A stretch of 60,883 bases of DNA from Serratia sp. DD3 (GTDB lineage: Bacteria > Pseudomonadota > Gammaproteobacteria > Enterobacterales > Enterobacteriaceae), in the NCBI RefSeq assembly GCF_000496755.2, contig NZ_AYKS02000087.1:1-60883 (forward strand), read 5' to 3'. The stretch's first letter is position 1, and every line of letters begins with the position of its first letter. The position numbers were made by a program, and so were the translations under genes. The notes beneath the pieces are model-generated. The model was not told where the DNA came from. It was given only the letters and a program-made list of their open reading frames with translations, and ran no database searches. Of the stretch, positions 8,459-17,645 are shown piece by piece.

Positions 8459-8588
8459 ATAATGAAATGTGATGCTAACTACATAATCTATTTTCTGTCT
8501 CAGACTTATCTGGATAGCTATCAAATTACACGGGTCTGTAGTGTACTATTGTTTTTTTCAATGATGAAAAAAGCGAGAGAGAGGCGTA

Positions 8589-10364
8589 ATGATAGAACCC
8601 ACCAATGTCCAGTCTGCACTTATGCAGATCCAGCCGACAATTTTACGCTTTACGAAAATGCTCTCCAGTGTACTGCTGCTAGAGGTTGAAATTGTCGACG
8701 ACAACCTGGTTCGGGTGGCTGGTACCGGTCCCTATGGAAAACATTTTGGTATGAAACTTGGCAGCAACTCGAGACTGCTAAGTTATGTTATTGAGACAAA
8801 AAAAGAAAAAATCGTCACTCGCTCAAAGTTTGACCCAGTCTGTGATGGGTGTAGTAATAAAGATGAGTGTCAGGAAAAGGCATTTCTCGGCATCCCCATC
8901 ATCTTCCAAGGCGCTTGTATCGGCGTGATCAGCCTGGTGGCCTTCAATCTGGAGCAGCAACAGCGGTTGCGGGACAACTTGCAGGAATTTTCCGATTACG
9001 TGAGAAATATATCCAACGTTTTCGTTTCCAATCTGCTGGAGTCGCAAAATAGTAGCAATGGGTTAAATAAGGTGCTCTTCAGCCTGATTGAAAATATGGA
9101 CCAAGGGGTGTTAATTCTCGATGAGAAAAGTCAGATTAAATTTGCCAACTCAATGGCATTGAAGCAGTTTAATCTGGCCAAAGAAAACTTTATAGGAAAA
9201 ACTCTCGATATCCGCGCCCTTACCTTCCGACAGAATTATACCAGTGGGCATTTACAACACATCATCTCTTTCGATGATAAACAGGAGATTATGATTGGTC
9301 AGTTACATCAGATTCAAGACCACCAATTATTCTTGATGGCGTTCCACCAGTCACATTCCTCTTTTAATGAAAGAGTCGGTGATATAGACCCGCGCATTGA
9401 ACATCTAGCGGGTGAAAGTAAACCCATGCGTTTACTGAAAAACCTGCTTACCCGTATCGCGCCCAGCCCGTCAAGCGTATTGATTGTTGGCGAAAGCGGC
9501 ACCGGTAAAGAAGTAGTCGCCCGGGCGATACACCGGTTAAGTCATCGTAGCGACAAGCCTTTTATTGCCATTAACTGTGCCGCCATTCCAGAGCAACTCC
9601 TTGAGAGTGAACTGTTTGGTTATCTGAAAGGGGCATTTACCGGCGCGTCCACCAATGGAAAAGTGGGGTTAATCCAGGCGGCTAATCATGGCACACTTTT
9701 TTTAGATGAAATTGGCGATATGCCATTAATGTTACAGGCAAAGTTGCTACGCACGGTTGAATCCCGCGAAGTTTTGCCCATTGGTTCCAGTAAGCCGATT
9801 CCCGTGGATATCCGCATTATTTCTGCTACCAATCAAAATCTTGAGCAGTTTATTGCCGAAGGGAAATTCCGCGAAGACCTCTATTACCGTTTGAATGTTA
9901 TTCCACTCACCCTACCGCCGCTGCGTGAACGGAAAGGCGACATCGAATTACTGGCGCATTACTTCCTCAGTTTACATACCAAAAGGATTGGTATTAGCTA
10001 TCCAGGCATCGCCCCTGAAGTGCTCAAGCTGTTACAGCAATATCGCTGGCCAGGTAACGTGCGTGAACTCAGTAACTTAATTGAGTATCTGGTCAACGTG
10101 GTCCCCAGTGGTGAGATCATAGACACTTATTTGTTACCACCTAATATCACCCGCGGTCAGCACGTGGAGCACCCACGCCCCTCATCGGTTCATGAAGTGA
10201 TTGAAACCTGTGAGAATAGTGACACGCTGGGTCTGGAGAATATGGAAAAATTGATGATCGAGGAAGCGCTCAGCCAGTATTCCAATAAAAAGCTGGTTGC
10301 AGAAAAGTTGGGTATTGGTATCGCGACCTTATATCGCAAAATCAAGAAGTATGAGTTGCAATAA
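8589..10364 (+). CDS. ygeV: sigma-54-dependent activator YgeV (UacR-like)
   Basis: A 591-residue enhancer-binding protein. An N-terminal sensory region carries a cysteine cluster, C85-x2-C88-x5-C94; a PAS-like segment follows near 165-240. The AAA+ domain has Walker A GESGTGKE near 300, GAFTGA near 345 (contact with sigma-54) and Walker B LFLDEIGD. A Fis-type helix-turn-helix ends the protein (LVAEKLGIGIATLYRKIKKY). E. coli YgeV has been renamed UacR for its role in uric acid metabolism. Divergent placement from ygeW strongly suggests it drives that operon. GAGAGAGG precedes the ATG. The cysteines could bind a metal or Fe-S cluster and sense oxygen; that is inference. Confidence 0.92.
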   Translation: MIEPTNVQSALMQIQPTILRFTKMLSSVLLLEVEIVDDNLVRVAGTGPYGKHFGMKLGSNSRLLSYVIETKKEKIVTRSKFDPVCDGCSNKDECQEKAFLGIPIIFQGACIGVISLVAFNLEQQQRLRDNLQEFSDYVRNISNVFVSNLLESQNSSNGLNKVLFSLIENMDQGVLILDEKSQIKFANSMALKQFNLAKENFIGKTLDIRALTFRQNYTSGHLQHIISFDDKQEIMIGQLHQIQDHQLFLMAFHQSHSSFNERVGDIDPRIEHLAGESKPMRLLKNLLTRIAPSPSSVLIVGESGTGKEVVARAIHRLSHRSDKPFIAINCAAIPEQLLESELFGYLKGAFTGASTNGKVGLIQAANHGTLFLDEIGDMPLMLQAKLLRTVESREVLPIGSSKPIPVDIRIISATNQNLEQFIAEGKFREDLYYRLNVIPLTLPPLRERKGDIELLAHYFLSLHTKRIGISYPGIAPEVLKLLQQYRWPGNVRELSNLIEYLVNVVPSGEIIDTYLLPPNITRGQHVEHPRPSSVHEVIETCENSDTLGLENMEKLMIEEALSQYSNKKLVAEKLGIGIATLYRKIKKYELQ

Positions 10365-10368
10365 CCGC

Positions 10369-10397
10369 CAAGCCACGCAGTCAATCTACGTGGCTTG
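10369..10397 (+). terminator. hairpin after ygeV
   Basis: CAAGCCACG and CGTGGCTTG form a perfect 9-bp stem with an 11-base loop, beginning 5 bases after the ygeV stop. The following T content is poor, so termination may be partial or rho-assisted. Confidence 0.5.
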
Positions 10398-10423
10398 ATG
10401 GATAATAAAGTGATTTTTGAGTC

Positions 10424-10457
10424 TGCACGCTGTCGGGGATAACGCCGACAGCGTGCA
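10424..10457 (-). terminator. hairpin after ndh
   Basis: TGCACGCTGTCGG (10424-10436) and CCGACAGCGTGCA (10445-10457) make a perfect 13-bp stem with an 8-base loop, 14 bases past the ndh stop. There is no clear T-run on either strand; it separates the convergent ygeV and ndh genes. Confidence 0.5.
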
Positions 10458-10471
10458 TGGTGATGGGTAAC

Positions 10472-11776
10472 TCAGTGCATTTTCAGCCTTGGCCGTATCA
10501 CCCGATTAATCCCCCCCACCAGCATCATCAAACCGGTTTTAGTGTAACCATGTAACGCAACCTGATGCATGCGATAAAGTGAAATATAGACCACCCGTGC
10601 AATGCGACCCTCAATCATCATTGAGCCGCGCATCAGATTCCCCATCAGGCTGCCCACAGTACTAAAACGGGAAAGAGATACCAATGACCCGTGGTCCTTA
10701 TAGACATACGGTTTCAGTGGTTGATTATTCAACTGCGCCAAAATATTGGTATAGCAGCGCGACGCCATCTGGTGTGCAGACTGGGCACGCGGTGGAACAA
10801 AGCCACCACCCGGTTGAGGGCAGGAGGCACAATCGCCAATAGCAAAAATATGGGGGTCGCGTGTGGTCTGTAAGGTGGGTTCAACCAGCAATTGGTTAAT
10901 ACGGTTGGTTTCCAGACCCGCAATCTCTTTCATAAAATCAGGTGCTTTGATACCCGCCGCCCAAACCATCAGGTCGGCATTGATAAATTCGCCACCTTTG
11001 GTGCTCAAGCCCTTCTCATCAGCGCAAGTCACCATGGTATTGGTCAATACTCGCACCCCAAGTTTGCTCAACTCTTGATGTGCCGCACTGGAAATACGCG
11101 CAGGTAACGCAGGGAGAATACGCTCACCCGCCTCCACCAAGGTCACATTCAATGCGCTACTATCGATCCCTTCAAAACCATAGCTATGAAGCTGTTTAAC
11201 CGCATTGTGTAACTCCGCAGAGAGTTCAACGCCGGTAGCCCCACCGCCGACAATGGCAATATTAACCCGAGCTTTATCCCCGGGTTTGGCTGAAAACTTA
11301 AGGAACAGGTTTAACATCTCATTATGAAAACGGTGTGCCTGATGTGGATTATCCAGGAAGATGCAGTGATCTTTCACCCCTGACGTACCAAAGTCGTTCG
11401 AGGTGCTGCCTAATGCCATCACCAAAATGTCGTAATGTAATTCACGTGCCGGAACCAGTTCTTCACCGTGTTCATCGCAAATTTGCTCCAACTGTAACGT
11501 CTTATTCTCACGGTCAATATTGACCAGAGCACCGAGTTGGAAGTTGAAGTAATGGTTACGTGCATGGGCTAAATAACTCAATGCATCCACACCGTCATCC
11601 AGAGAACCGGTAGCCACTTCATGCAACAACGGTTTCCATAAATGACTATGATTGCGATCAACCAGCGTGATCTCCGCTTTGTGCTTACGGCCCAGTTTGT
11701 GTCCCAGACTGGTGGCGAGTTCTAATCCACCCGCGCCGCCCCCAACAATAACAATTTTCTTGCTTGGTGTTGTCAA
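10472..11776 (-). CDS. ndh: type II NADH dehydrogenase Ndh
   Basis: A membrane-associated, non-proton-pumping NADH:quinone oxidoreductase with bound FAD. I chose a TTG start at 11776 because GGAGG lies 8 bases upstream and it gives 434 residues, exactly the E. coli length; an in-frame start at 11800 lacks a ribosome site. Motifs: [12 protein letters not shown] (FAD Rossmann), [17 protein letters not shown] near 180 (NADH Rossmann) and FAIGDCA near 310 (second FAD contact). The C-terminal part is amphipathic for membrane contact. An FNR-like site lies upstream, as expected for a gene repressed without oxygen. Confidence 0.95.
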   Translation of the reverse strand: MTTPSKKIVIVGGGAGGLELATSLGHKLGRKHKAEITLVDRNHSHLWKPLLHEVATGSLDDGVDALSYLAHARNHYFNFQLGALVNIDRENKTLQLEQICDEHGEELVPARELHYDILVMALGSTSNDFGTSGVKDHCIFLDNPHQAHRFHNEMLNLFLKFSAKPGDKARVNIAIVGGGATGVELSAELHNAVKQLHSYGFEGIDSSALNVTLVEAGERILPALPARISSAAHQELSKLGVRVLTNTMVTCADEKGLSTKGGEFINADLMVWAAGIKAPDFMKEIAGLETNRINQLLVEPTLQTTRDPHIFAIGDCASCPQPGGGFVPPRAQSAHQMASRCYTNILAQLNNQPLKPYVYKDHGSLVSLSRFSTVGSLMGNLMRGSMMIEGRIARVVYISLYRMHQVALHGYTKTGLMMLVGGINRVIRPRLKMH

Positions 11777-11911
11777 AATAACCTCCAAAATGTGAACCAA
11801 TTGTTCTCTAAGCGTTAAAAATAATCTTCTTAGAATACAGTACGTTCACTTAAATCAATGCAATCATCTAGGTTAAGAATAACACGACAGGTTATTTGGT
11901 CATACCAGAAA

Positions 11912-11925
11912 TTGACATACATCAA
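11912..11925. promoter_or_regulatory. candidate FNR site upstream of ndh
   Basis: TTGAC-ATAC-ATCAA matches the FNR consensus TTGAT-N4-ATCAA with one mismatch, 136 bp upstream of the TTG start of ndh. E. coli ndh is repressed by FNR from upstream sites. The rest of the 11777-12172 gap shows only AT-rich promoter-like sequence. Confidence 0.5.
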
Positions 11926-12172
11926 GTTTCAATGAACAAACAATAGACAGGGTGATTTTTTACGATTTCAACTCAATGAATTAGCCGTCAAACCGACTGG
12001 GGATTATCTTGGTAGCTCCATGATGAACAGGCAAAAACCGACGCCCGCAAGCGATGAAGACTCATCGTAATATCAGGGTAAAGAGGGAATCAGGAGGATA
12101 ACATCAGAGCGCCAGCAGATTTGTCCCTCATCCACCTCATCGTGGCTTATCGGGACATATTGCATGTGTTGA

Positions 12173-12715
12173 TTAAGGCAACGTCTTGAAGGCCTTAATG
12201 CGTTGCAAATGGGGGGAGATGTTTTTGAACTTATGTGTCTGCTGCTCATCCCAGACAATTTCATAATACTTATGCAGTAATTCTGCACTACGTTGGTTAT
12301 CCAACACTTCATCATGGCGAGAAAGCATCACCAAGCAACGATCACGGTTCTTCTCGCGAAAGTCCTCGATACATTTAGTGACAATGTCACGATACTCTTC
12401 GGGGCGATCAATCTTGCCTTGCATATGCTCTTCTGGATACAGATTGGGGTTAAATATCACCTGACGTATCCCGCACAAGAAACCAACCCGCTCAGCCCAA
12501 AAACCCCCTAATCCGACACCACAAATCAATGGGTTGCTGTCTCCCCCTTGATTAACCGCTTTATCCACCTCTTTCAATAAATGCTGCATATCATGGCGCG
12601 GATGCAAAGTGCTATAACTGATAAAATTGACATCCGGATCGATGAACTGTAACTGCATAATCTTTTCATGATTGCCGGGACTGGTAGAATCAAAGCCATG
12701 CAAATAGATAATCAT
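12173..12715 (-). CDS. ycfP: YcfP family esterase-like protein
   Basis: A small alpha/beta-hydrolase-fold protein of unknown role. I chose the start at 12715 (MIIYLHGF) with GAGG upstream, giving 180 residues as in E. coli. [10 protein letters not shown] contains the oxyanion-hole strand and [10 protein letters not shown] near residue 70 sits where a nucleophile elbow would be, but has leucine in place of the usual serine (G-x-S-x-G), so classical hydrolase activity is doubtful. It follows nagZ by 66 bp and precedes ndh, the order found in E. coli. Confidence 0.9.
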   Translation of the reverse strand: MIIYLHGFDSTSPGNHEKIMQLQFIDPDVNFISYSTLHPRHDMQHLLKEVDKAVNQGGDSNPLICGVGLGGFWAERVGFLCGIRQVIFNPNLYPEEHMQGKIDRPEEYRDIVTKCIEDFREKNRDRCLVMLSRHDEVLDNQRSAELLHKYYEIVWDEQQTHKFKNISPHLQRIKAFKTLP

Positions 12716-12781
12716 CTGAAACCTCACAACAAGCAGGGACCAAGATCTCCGCCCCCATCATTAACGCCGTCTGACGGCACA

Positions 12782-13810
12782 TCACCCTATTAAACGCTTG
12801 TGCTCTTCCCAGCGTTCACTCAAATTACTTAGCGCCTTATGCGCCTGTTGCCAGCGTTCGGAGTTTCTTAGCTCCTGGCGGGTAAACTTCCCACGATGAT
12901 ATAACCGCTGTAACTTATCCACTTTGAGCGGCGACAAGTTATCCAATACGCTGACCGCCCCTTGGCGATTATTGCACACCAAAATCATGTCACAACCCGC
13001 ATCTAACGCCGCCTGCCCACGCTCGGCATAGCTGCCCATAATGGCTGCCCCTGCCATCGATAAATCGTCAGAGAAAATAATACCGTCAAATGCCAACTCT
13101 TGACGCAAAATCTGTTTCAACCAATAGGGCGAACCACTGGCTGGACGCGGGTCTGCTTCAGTATAGATGACATGAGCAGGCATGATGGCATCCAGTAAAC
13201 CACGTTGGATCAATTCACGGAATATAGTCATATCACGCCCACGGATTTCCGCCAATGGGCGCGGATCGCGCGGGGTCTCTTTATGCGAGTCCGCACTGAC
13301 CGCACCATGCCCTGGAAAATGCTTGCCGGTGGTTCTCATACCTGCACTGTGCATTCCCTGAATAAATTTCTCGGCCATCGCCAATGCCAGTGGAGGATCG
13401 CTATGGAATGAGCGCTCACCAATTGCCGTACTGACGTGACCAATATCCAGCACCGGTGCAAAACTGATATCAATATCCTGGGCAATCATTTCTGATGCCA
13501 TCAGCCAACCGGCTTCCCGAGCTAAACGCTCACCTTCTGGTCGATCATTTAACGCAGCAAAGGATTGTGCTGCGGGCAAACGGGTAAAACCTTGATGGAA
13601 ACGTTGTACCCGCCCCCCTTCCTGATCCACCGCCACCACCAACCGGCTATGGGAAGCAGCGCGGATTTGGCGCACCAATTCACCAAGTTGCTCCACATCG
13701 TGGAAATTTCGGGTAAACAGGATCAAGCCACCCACCAACGGGTGTTTTAAAATCTCGCGTTCTTCTGCATCCAGCTCATAGCCGACCACATCTAGCATTA
13801 CTGGGCCCAC
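12782..13810 (-). CDS. nagZ: beta-N-acetylhexosaminidase NagZ
   Basis: A cytoplasmic glycoside hydrolase family 3 enzyme that removes GlcNAc from anhydro-muropeptides during cell-wall recycling, making the signals that control ampC in some enterobacteria. [11 protein letters not shown] is near residue 62, and [14 protein letters not shown] near 165 carries the family His/Asp loop. I chose GTG at 13810, which gives the E. coli-type MGPVMLD start with GAGGTG just upstream; an in-frame GTG two codons earlier is also possible. About 342 residues, normal length. It lies 19 bp downstream of thiK and is likely co-transcribed. Confidence 0.93.
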   Translation of the reverse strand: MGPVMLDVVGYELDAEEREILKHPLVGGLILFTRNFHDVEQLGELVRQIRAASHSRLVVAVDQEGGRVQRFHQGFTRLPAAQSFAALNDRPEGERLAREAGWLMASEMIAQDIDISFAPVLDIGHVSTAIGERSFHSDPPLALAMAEKFIQGMHSAGMRTTGKHFPGHGAVSADSHKETPRDPRPLAEIRGRDMTIFRELIQRGLLDAIMPAHVIYTEADPRPASGSPYWLKQILRQELAFDGIIFSDDLSMAGAAIMGSYAERGQAALDAGCDMILVCNNRQGAVSVLDNLSPLKVDKLQRLYHRGKFTRQELRNSERWQQAHKALSNLSERWEEHKRLIG

Positions 13811-13829
13811 GGCCACCTCACTTGTATAT

Positions 13830-14696
13830 CTATGGATGATTTGATGATGCTAAACAGAACCGTTGATACAATTCCGCTCCCCAAAGCAAAAATACCGGGT
13901 CACGACACTGGTTCCACCGCACTTCAAACCACATCAACATCAGGTAATCCACCCAAGGTAACCAACGCTGTATCTGCCTTGTTAGCTGCGGCAAATCGGT
14001 GTAACCCTGCTGGATATAGTGACTTAAAAATTGCTGTTGGGCAGCGGGTGAAAATTGATTAAAGCGAAACAGTGCCGCCAGTTCCAGGGCGATATCACCA
14101 TCCGCGGCATATTCCCAATCGATCAGCCTTAACCGCTCCCCTTGCCGGAGCAGATTGCCAGCATGGATATCCATATGCAGCGGGGCCAACATCAGTGGGC
14201 TTGGCATCTTATGTTGCATAAAATAACGCTGCCAGCGCAACCAGGCAGGCGTCAAACGTTGGCGATCAACCTGCTGCCAATAGCGGGCCAACTGCTGCTG
14301 TAACGCCAGTGGGTAACCGCTGCATTTGCGCTGATGTAACCCGGCAACCAGCCGTGGCAACTCACCACTGCGGTTCAAGGCAGCAAAAGTGGTGATATCC
14401 AGGCTGTCACCCTCAAGCCATTCGACAATCAGCCAATCAGCCTGCCGCAACAACACCTTTGGCCCAATGCCTTGCCCTACTCGGTTTAACACCGCCGCCT
14501 CACGCCGTCGGCTCACCCCCAACGCGCGCTTTTCTGCTGTTTGTTGGCGAGCCAATAGGTGCAGATGATCACTTTCAATACGCCAGCTTTCACCTGTCAG
14601 CCCTTGTACCGGTATGAAATTACAACCGGTACTCTTTAGCCCCGGCTTCCAGGTCTTGAACAATTGCCGTAGCTGGGCCTCACTGTTTGACGTCAC
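13830..14696 (-). CDS. thiK: thiamine kinase ThiK
   Basis: A choline-kinase-fold phosphotransferase that makes thiamine monophosphate for vitamin B1 salvage. The catalytic loop [11 protein letters not shown] lies near residue 185 and the metal-binding [16 protein letters not shown] follows 15 residues later. The start is uncertain: GTG codons at 14720, 14702 (as GTA, not usable) and 14696 fall in the overlap with lpoB; I favour 14696 (288 residues) because CAGG lies just ahead. The N-terminal half is less conserved than in E. coli (274 residues). The gene overlaps the end of lpoB in another frame, implying translational coupling. Confidence 0.85.
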   Translation of the reverse strand: MTSNSEAQLRQLFKTWKPGLKSTGCNFIPVQGLTGESWRIESDHLHLLARQQTAEKRALGVSRRREAAVLNRVGQGIGPKVLLRQADWLIVEWLEGDSLDITTFAALNRSGELPRLVAGLHQRKCSGYPLALQQQLARYWQQVDRQRLTPAWLRWQRYFMQHKMPSPLMLAPLHMDIHAGNLLRQGERLRLIDWEYAADGDIALELAALFRFNQFSPAAQQQFLSHYIQQGYTDLPQLTRQIQRWLPWVDYLMLMWFEVRWNQCRDPVFLLWGAELYQRFCLASSNHP

Positions 14697-15258
14697 TATT
14701 ACCTGACCAGATAATTTCACCGGTTTGCACCAGCATCAATTGCATCTCCAACTGGGGAGCGTTCACATCACCACTCACGTCGCTATATAGCACATATTGC
14801 GCATTAACCATACGCGCCAAGCCTATCGCTTTACTACGTAAGCCCAAGCTATCTTCTGCTGACAGACCCAATGTCTGTTTAGCACTGGTCAACTGTGCTT
14901 CTGGCACCAACGCAAAAACTTGGTTAGAGGCTAACGCCTGATACAACGCCGAAGTCGCCTGGGTTATCTGTAATGACCCATTGGTACTGTTTTTAACCGT
15001 GTCCAACAACAACACACTGCCAGGTGTGACACCTTCCACTTTCAGCATCTGATCAATCAGCGGCTGCAAGCTACCTGGCCAATCAAGTTGTTGTATCTTT
15101 GGTGGTTGGGGTACGGGCTCAGGAGGCGGCGGCACAGGTTCAGGCTCGGGTTGCGGCTCAGGGACAACCGTCACCGGTGGCGCAACAGGTTCTGGTGGAT
15201 GTGACGGACAACCGGTTAACACCAACGCGGCAAACGCCACCAATAGATACTTTTTCAT
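14680..15258 (-). CDS. lpoB: outer-membrane lipoprotein LpoB, activator of PBP1b
   Basis: A lipoprotein that reaches through the peptidoglycan to activate the synthase PBP1b. I chose ATG at 15258, with GGAGAAAGG upstream; the frame is open further but lacks both a signal peptide and a ribosome site. The start gives a signal peptide ending in the lipobox LVLTGC, then a Pro/Glu/Val-rich flexible linker (residues 25-60), then the globular TolB-N-like domain. About 192 residues. It lies 44 bp downstream of hinT. In E. coli K-12 ycfL lies between them; here it is absent. Confidence 0.92.
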   Translation of the reverse strand: MKKYLLVAFAALVLTGCPSHPPEPVAPPVTVVPEPQPEPEPVPPPPEPVPQPPKIQQLDWPGSLQPLIDQMLKVEGVTPGSVLLLDTVKNSTNGSLQITQATSALYQALASNQVFALVPEAQLTSAKQTLGLSAEDSLGLRSKAIGLARMVNAQYVLYSDVSGDVNAPQLEMQLMLVQTGEIIWSGNSDVKQ

Positions 15259-15302
15259 TACCTTTCTCCAGCGGAACCTATTATCAGTAAATCGGATTTG
15301 CC

Positions 15303-15653
15303 TTAACGTGACAACATTGGGCCTAACACGCGCCCACCAACGAGATGCATGTGTATATGATAAACCTCCTGCCCCCCATGGCGATTGCAATTGATAATCA
15401 GACGATAGCCATCATCAGCAATCCCCTCTTGTGCAGCAATTTTAGCCGCAACGGTAATCATCCGCCCCAACGCGGCTTCATGCTCCACGGTAACATCATT
15501 CACCGTTGGGATCAGGATGTTGGGCACAATCAGGATGTGGGTCGGTGCTTGTGGAGAAATATCACGAAATGCCGTGACCAACTCGTCCTGATAAACCACA
15601 TCAGCAGGAATTTCACGGCGGATAATTTTACTGAAAATCGTTTCTTCAGCCAT
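15303..15653 (-). CDS. hinT: HIT-family purine nucleoside phosphoramidase HinT
   Basis: A cytoplasmic hydrolase of AMP-amine phosphoramidates such as AMP-lysine. At 116 residues it is of normal length. The histidine triad is seen as [13 protein letters not shown] near residue 97, with [13 protein letters not shown] near 30 in the nucleotide-binding part. AAGGAG precedes the ATG. It heads the hinT-lpoB-thiK-nagZ-ycfP run. The terminator of ptsG lies upstream, so it has its own promoter somewhere in 15654-15771. Confidence 0.95.
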   Translation of the reverse strand: MAEETIFSKIIRREIPADVVYQDELVTAFRDISPQAPTHILIVPNILIPTVNDVTVEHEAALGRMITVAAKIAAQEGIADDGYRLIINCNRHGGQEVYHIHMHLVGGRVLGPMLSR

Positions 15654-15771
15654 TGGGTTCTCCTTGTTCAGCGTAAAAGACTTACGCAGTATGAGTTAAA
15701 AATTCTACTGCTTTCAACCTGATTACGCACTCTCCATGTTGAATGATGCGGAATTATGCAAAAAATCAGAT

Positions 15772-15792
15772 AAAAAAAGGGGCTTTCGCCCC
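15772..15792 (-). terminator. rho-independent terminator of ptsG
   Basis: On the minus strand GGGGC-GAAA-GCCCC is followed by TTTTTTT, 23 bases after the ptsG stop. A GNRA-type loop, GC stem and T-run make a textbook terminator. Confidence 0.9.
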
Positions 15793-15815
15793 CTGGATCA
15801 ACTCACCTGCCTGAA

Positions 15816-17249
15816 TCAGCTGTTACGGATATATTCATCCATATCAGTTTTCAGGTTATCAGATTTGGTACCAAAGATGGCCTGAACACCAGAACCGGCC
15901 ACCACAACACCCGCCGCACCCAGTTTTTTCAGACCCGCCTGGTCAACTTTACCGATGTCCGCCACACTGACGCGCAGACGAGTGATACAAGCATCCAGGT
16001 TGGTAATATTCTCTTTACCACCAAACGCCTTAACCAGGGCGGCAGACATTTCTGTGCCACTCTGAGCCGAAGATTCCGCGCTGTTATCTTCACGACCCGG
16101 TGTTTTCAGATTCAGTTTGGTGATCAACACACGGAAAATGGTGTAGTACACCAAGCCGTAGATAATACCGACGATCGGGAATAGCCAGATTTTACTGCTA
16201 TTACCGCTAAGTACGATAAAGTCAATCAACCCGTGTGAAAAACTGGTACCGTCACGCATGCCCAATAGAATACAGATGGGGAATGCCAAGCCTGCCAGGA
16301 GCGCATGGATAACATAGAGGATCGGCGCAACAAACATGAAAGAGAACTCGATCGGCTCAGTAATACCGGTCAGAAACGAGGTCAGTGCAGCGGAGATCAT
16401 GATACCGCCGACTTTAGCCCTGTTCTCAGGCTTGGCAGAGTGCCAAATGGCAATTGCCGCAGCAGGCAGACCATACATTTTGAACAGGAACCCACCTGAT
16501 AACATACCTGCCGTTGGGTCACCCGCCATATAGCGTGGAATATCACCATGGAACACTTGGCCCGCTGCATTGGTGTATTCACCAATCTGCATCTGGAATG
16601 GCACGTTCCAGATATGGTGCAGACCAAATGGTACCAGCGCACGCTCAACAACACCGTAGATACCAAAAGCCACTACCGGGTTCTGATACGCGGCCCATTG
16701 TGAAAAGGTTTGGATAGCGGTACCGATAGGAGGCCAAATAAAGGACAGGACCACACCGGTAAAAATGGCAGCCAGCCCGGAAATAATCGGCACAAAACGC
16801 TTACCGGCAAAGAAGCCCAGATATTCTGGCAATTGAATGCGGAAAAAGCGGTTGAACATGTAGGCAGCAATGGCACCGGAAATAATCCCCCCGAGCACAC
16901 CGGTATCTGCCAAGTGTTTAGCGGCAATTTCTTCTGGTGGAAGGTGCAGCACCAACGGCGCAACCACAGCCATGGTTTTGACCATAATGCCGTAGGCCAC
17001 CACGGCAGCCAATGCAGAAACACCATCGTTATTAGTGAAACCCAAGGCAACACCGATGGCAAAAATCAGTGGCATATTGGCGAATACAGACCCACCCGCC
17101 TCCGCCATCACATGGGAGACCACCATAGGCAGCCAGCTAAAGTTAGCGGAACCGACGCCAAGCAGGATACCTGCAATAGGCAATACGGAAACCGGTAGCA
17201 TTAGCGATTTACCTACTTTTTGTAGGTTGGCAAATGCGTTTTTGAACAT
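15816..17249 (-). CDS. ptsG: glucose PTS permease EIICB PtsG
   Basis: An inner-membrane glucose transporter that phosphorylates glucose during uptake. At 477 residues it equals E. coli PtsG. The membrane IIC domain covers about residues 1-390, including [15 protein letters not shown], the conserved sugar-binding loop. A short linker leads to the IIB domain, whose phosphorylated cysteine is in [13 protein letters not shown] near 421. In E. coli fhuE lies between ptsG and hinT; it is absent here. Expression is probably controlled by the glucose repressor Mlc and by the small RNA SgrS, for which the leader keeps a pairing site. Confidence 0.96.
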   Translation of the reverse strand: MFKNAFANLQKVGKSLMLPVSVLPIAGILLGVGSANFSWLPMVVSHVMAEAGGSVFANMPLIFAIGVALGFTNNDGVSALAAVVAYGIMVKTMAVVAPLVLHLPPEEIAAKHLADTGVLGGIISGAIAAYMFNRFFRIQLPEYLGFFAGKRFVPIISGLAAIFTGVVLSFIWPPIGTAIQTFSQWAAYQNPVVAFGIYGVVERALVPFGLHHIWNVPFQMQIGEYTNAAGQVFHGDIPRYMAGDPTAGMLSGGFLFKMYGLPAAAIAIWHSAKPENRAKVGGIMISAALTSFLTGITEPIEFSFMFVAPILYVIHALLAGLAFPICILLGMRDGTSFSHGLIDFIVLSGNSSKIWLFPIVGIIYGLVYYTIFRVLITKLNLKTPGREDNSAESSAQSGTEMSAALVKAFGGKENITNLDACITRLRVSVADIGKVDQAGLKKLGAAGVVVAGSGVQAIFGTKSDNLKTDMDEYIRNS

Positions 17250-17260
17250 AGTTGAAAGAA

Positions 17261-17272
17261 CTCCTGAGTAAT
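17261..17272 (-). promoter_or_regulatory. ptsG ribosome site with SgrS pairing motif
   Basis: On the minus strand ATTACTCAGGAG lies 11 bases before the ptsG ATG. TACTCAG is complementary to the CTGAGTA core of E. coli SgrS, and AGGAG is the ribosome site. Conservation suggests SgrS-type repression during sugar-phosphate stress. The sgrS gene itself is not in the window. Confidence 0.5.
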
Positions 17273-17353
17273 AGTGCTTTGCTGCTGGTTGCGAATCTTC
17301 GCGTTACAGAGGGGGGATATAGACCTCTGTATTTAAGGGTGTCTGAGCACTCC

Positions 17354-17382
17354 TTTAATTTTTACGCAGGGTAAAATAAATA
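17354..17382. promoter_or_regulatory. palindrome in ptsG promoter region, candidate Mlc operator
   Basis: TTTTTAC-GCAGG-GTAAAAT is a near-perfect palindrome flanked by AT-rich arms, about 110 bp upstream of ptsG. Mlc operators have this AT-rich two-fold shape. The rest of 17250-17645 is AT-rich with poly-A and poly-T tracts and no gene; GAAGGGC/GCCCTTC at 17604-17627 is a hairpin after ycfH. Confidence 0.35.
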
Positions 17383-17645
17383 CCCAAAACAATGTTTGAC
17401 GGGTGTCACGTTTCGATAAATGAAGCGTTTTGTTTTCATTATTTGTCTATTTTTTGTAATAAACGATGAAAAAAAAGCCACCCGCCTGCGTAGAACCGCG
17501 GGGAATATACCTCATTAGTGAGATTAATTACGAGTTGAAAAAAAATTAATTATCCACTGCCATGCAGGCTCTGATGGGGTTGCTGCTGAGATGTGACTTG
17601 AATGAAGGGCGCTTGTTTCAGCCCTTCACCGGTGGCGGGGTATAA

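Noticed and set aside
10472..11800. Longer ndh start at 11800
   Set aside because: No ribosome site; TTG at 11776 has GGAGG in place and gives the E. coli length.
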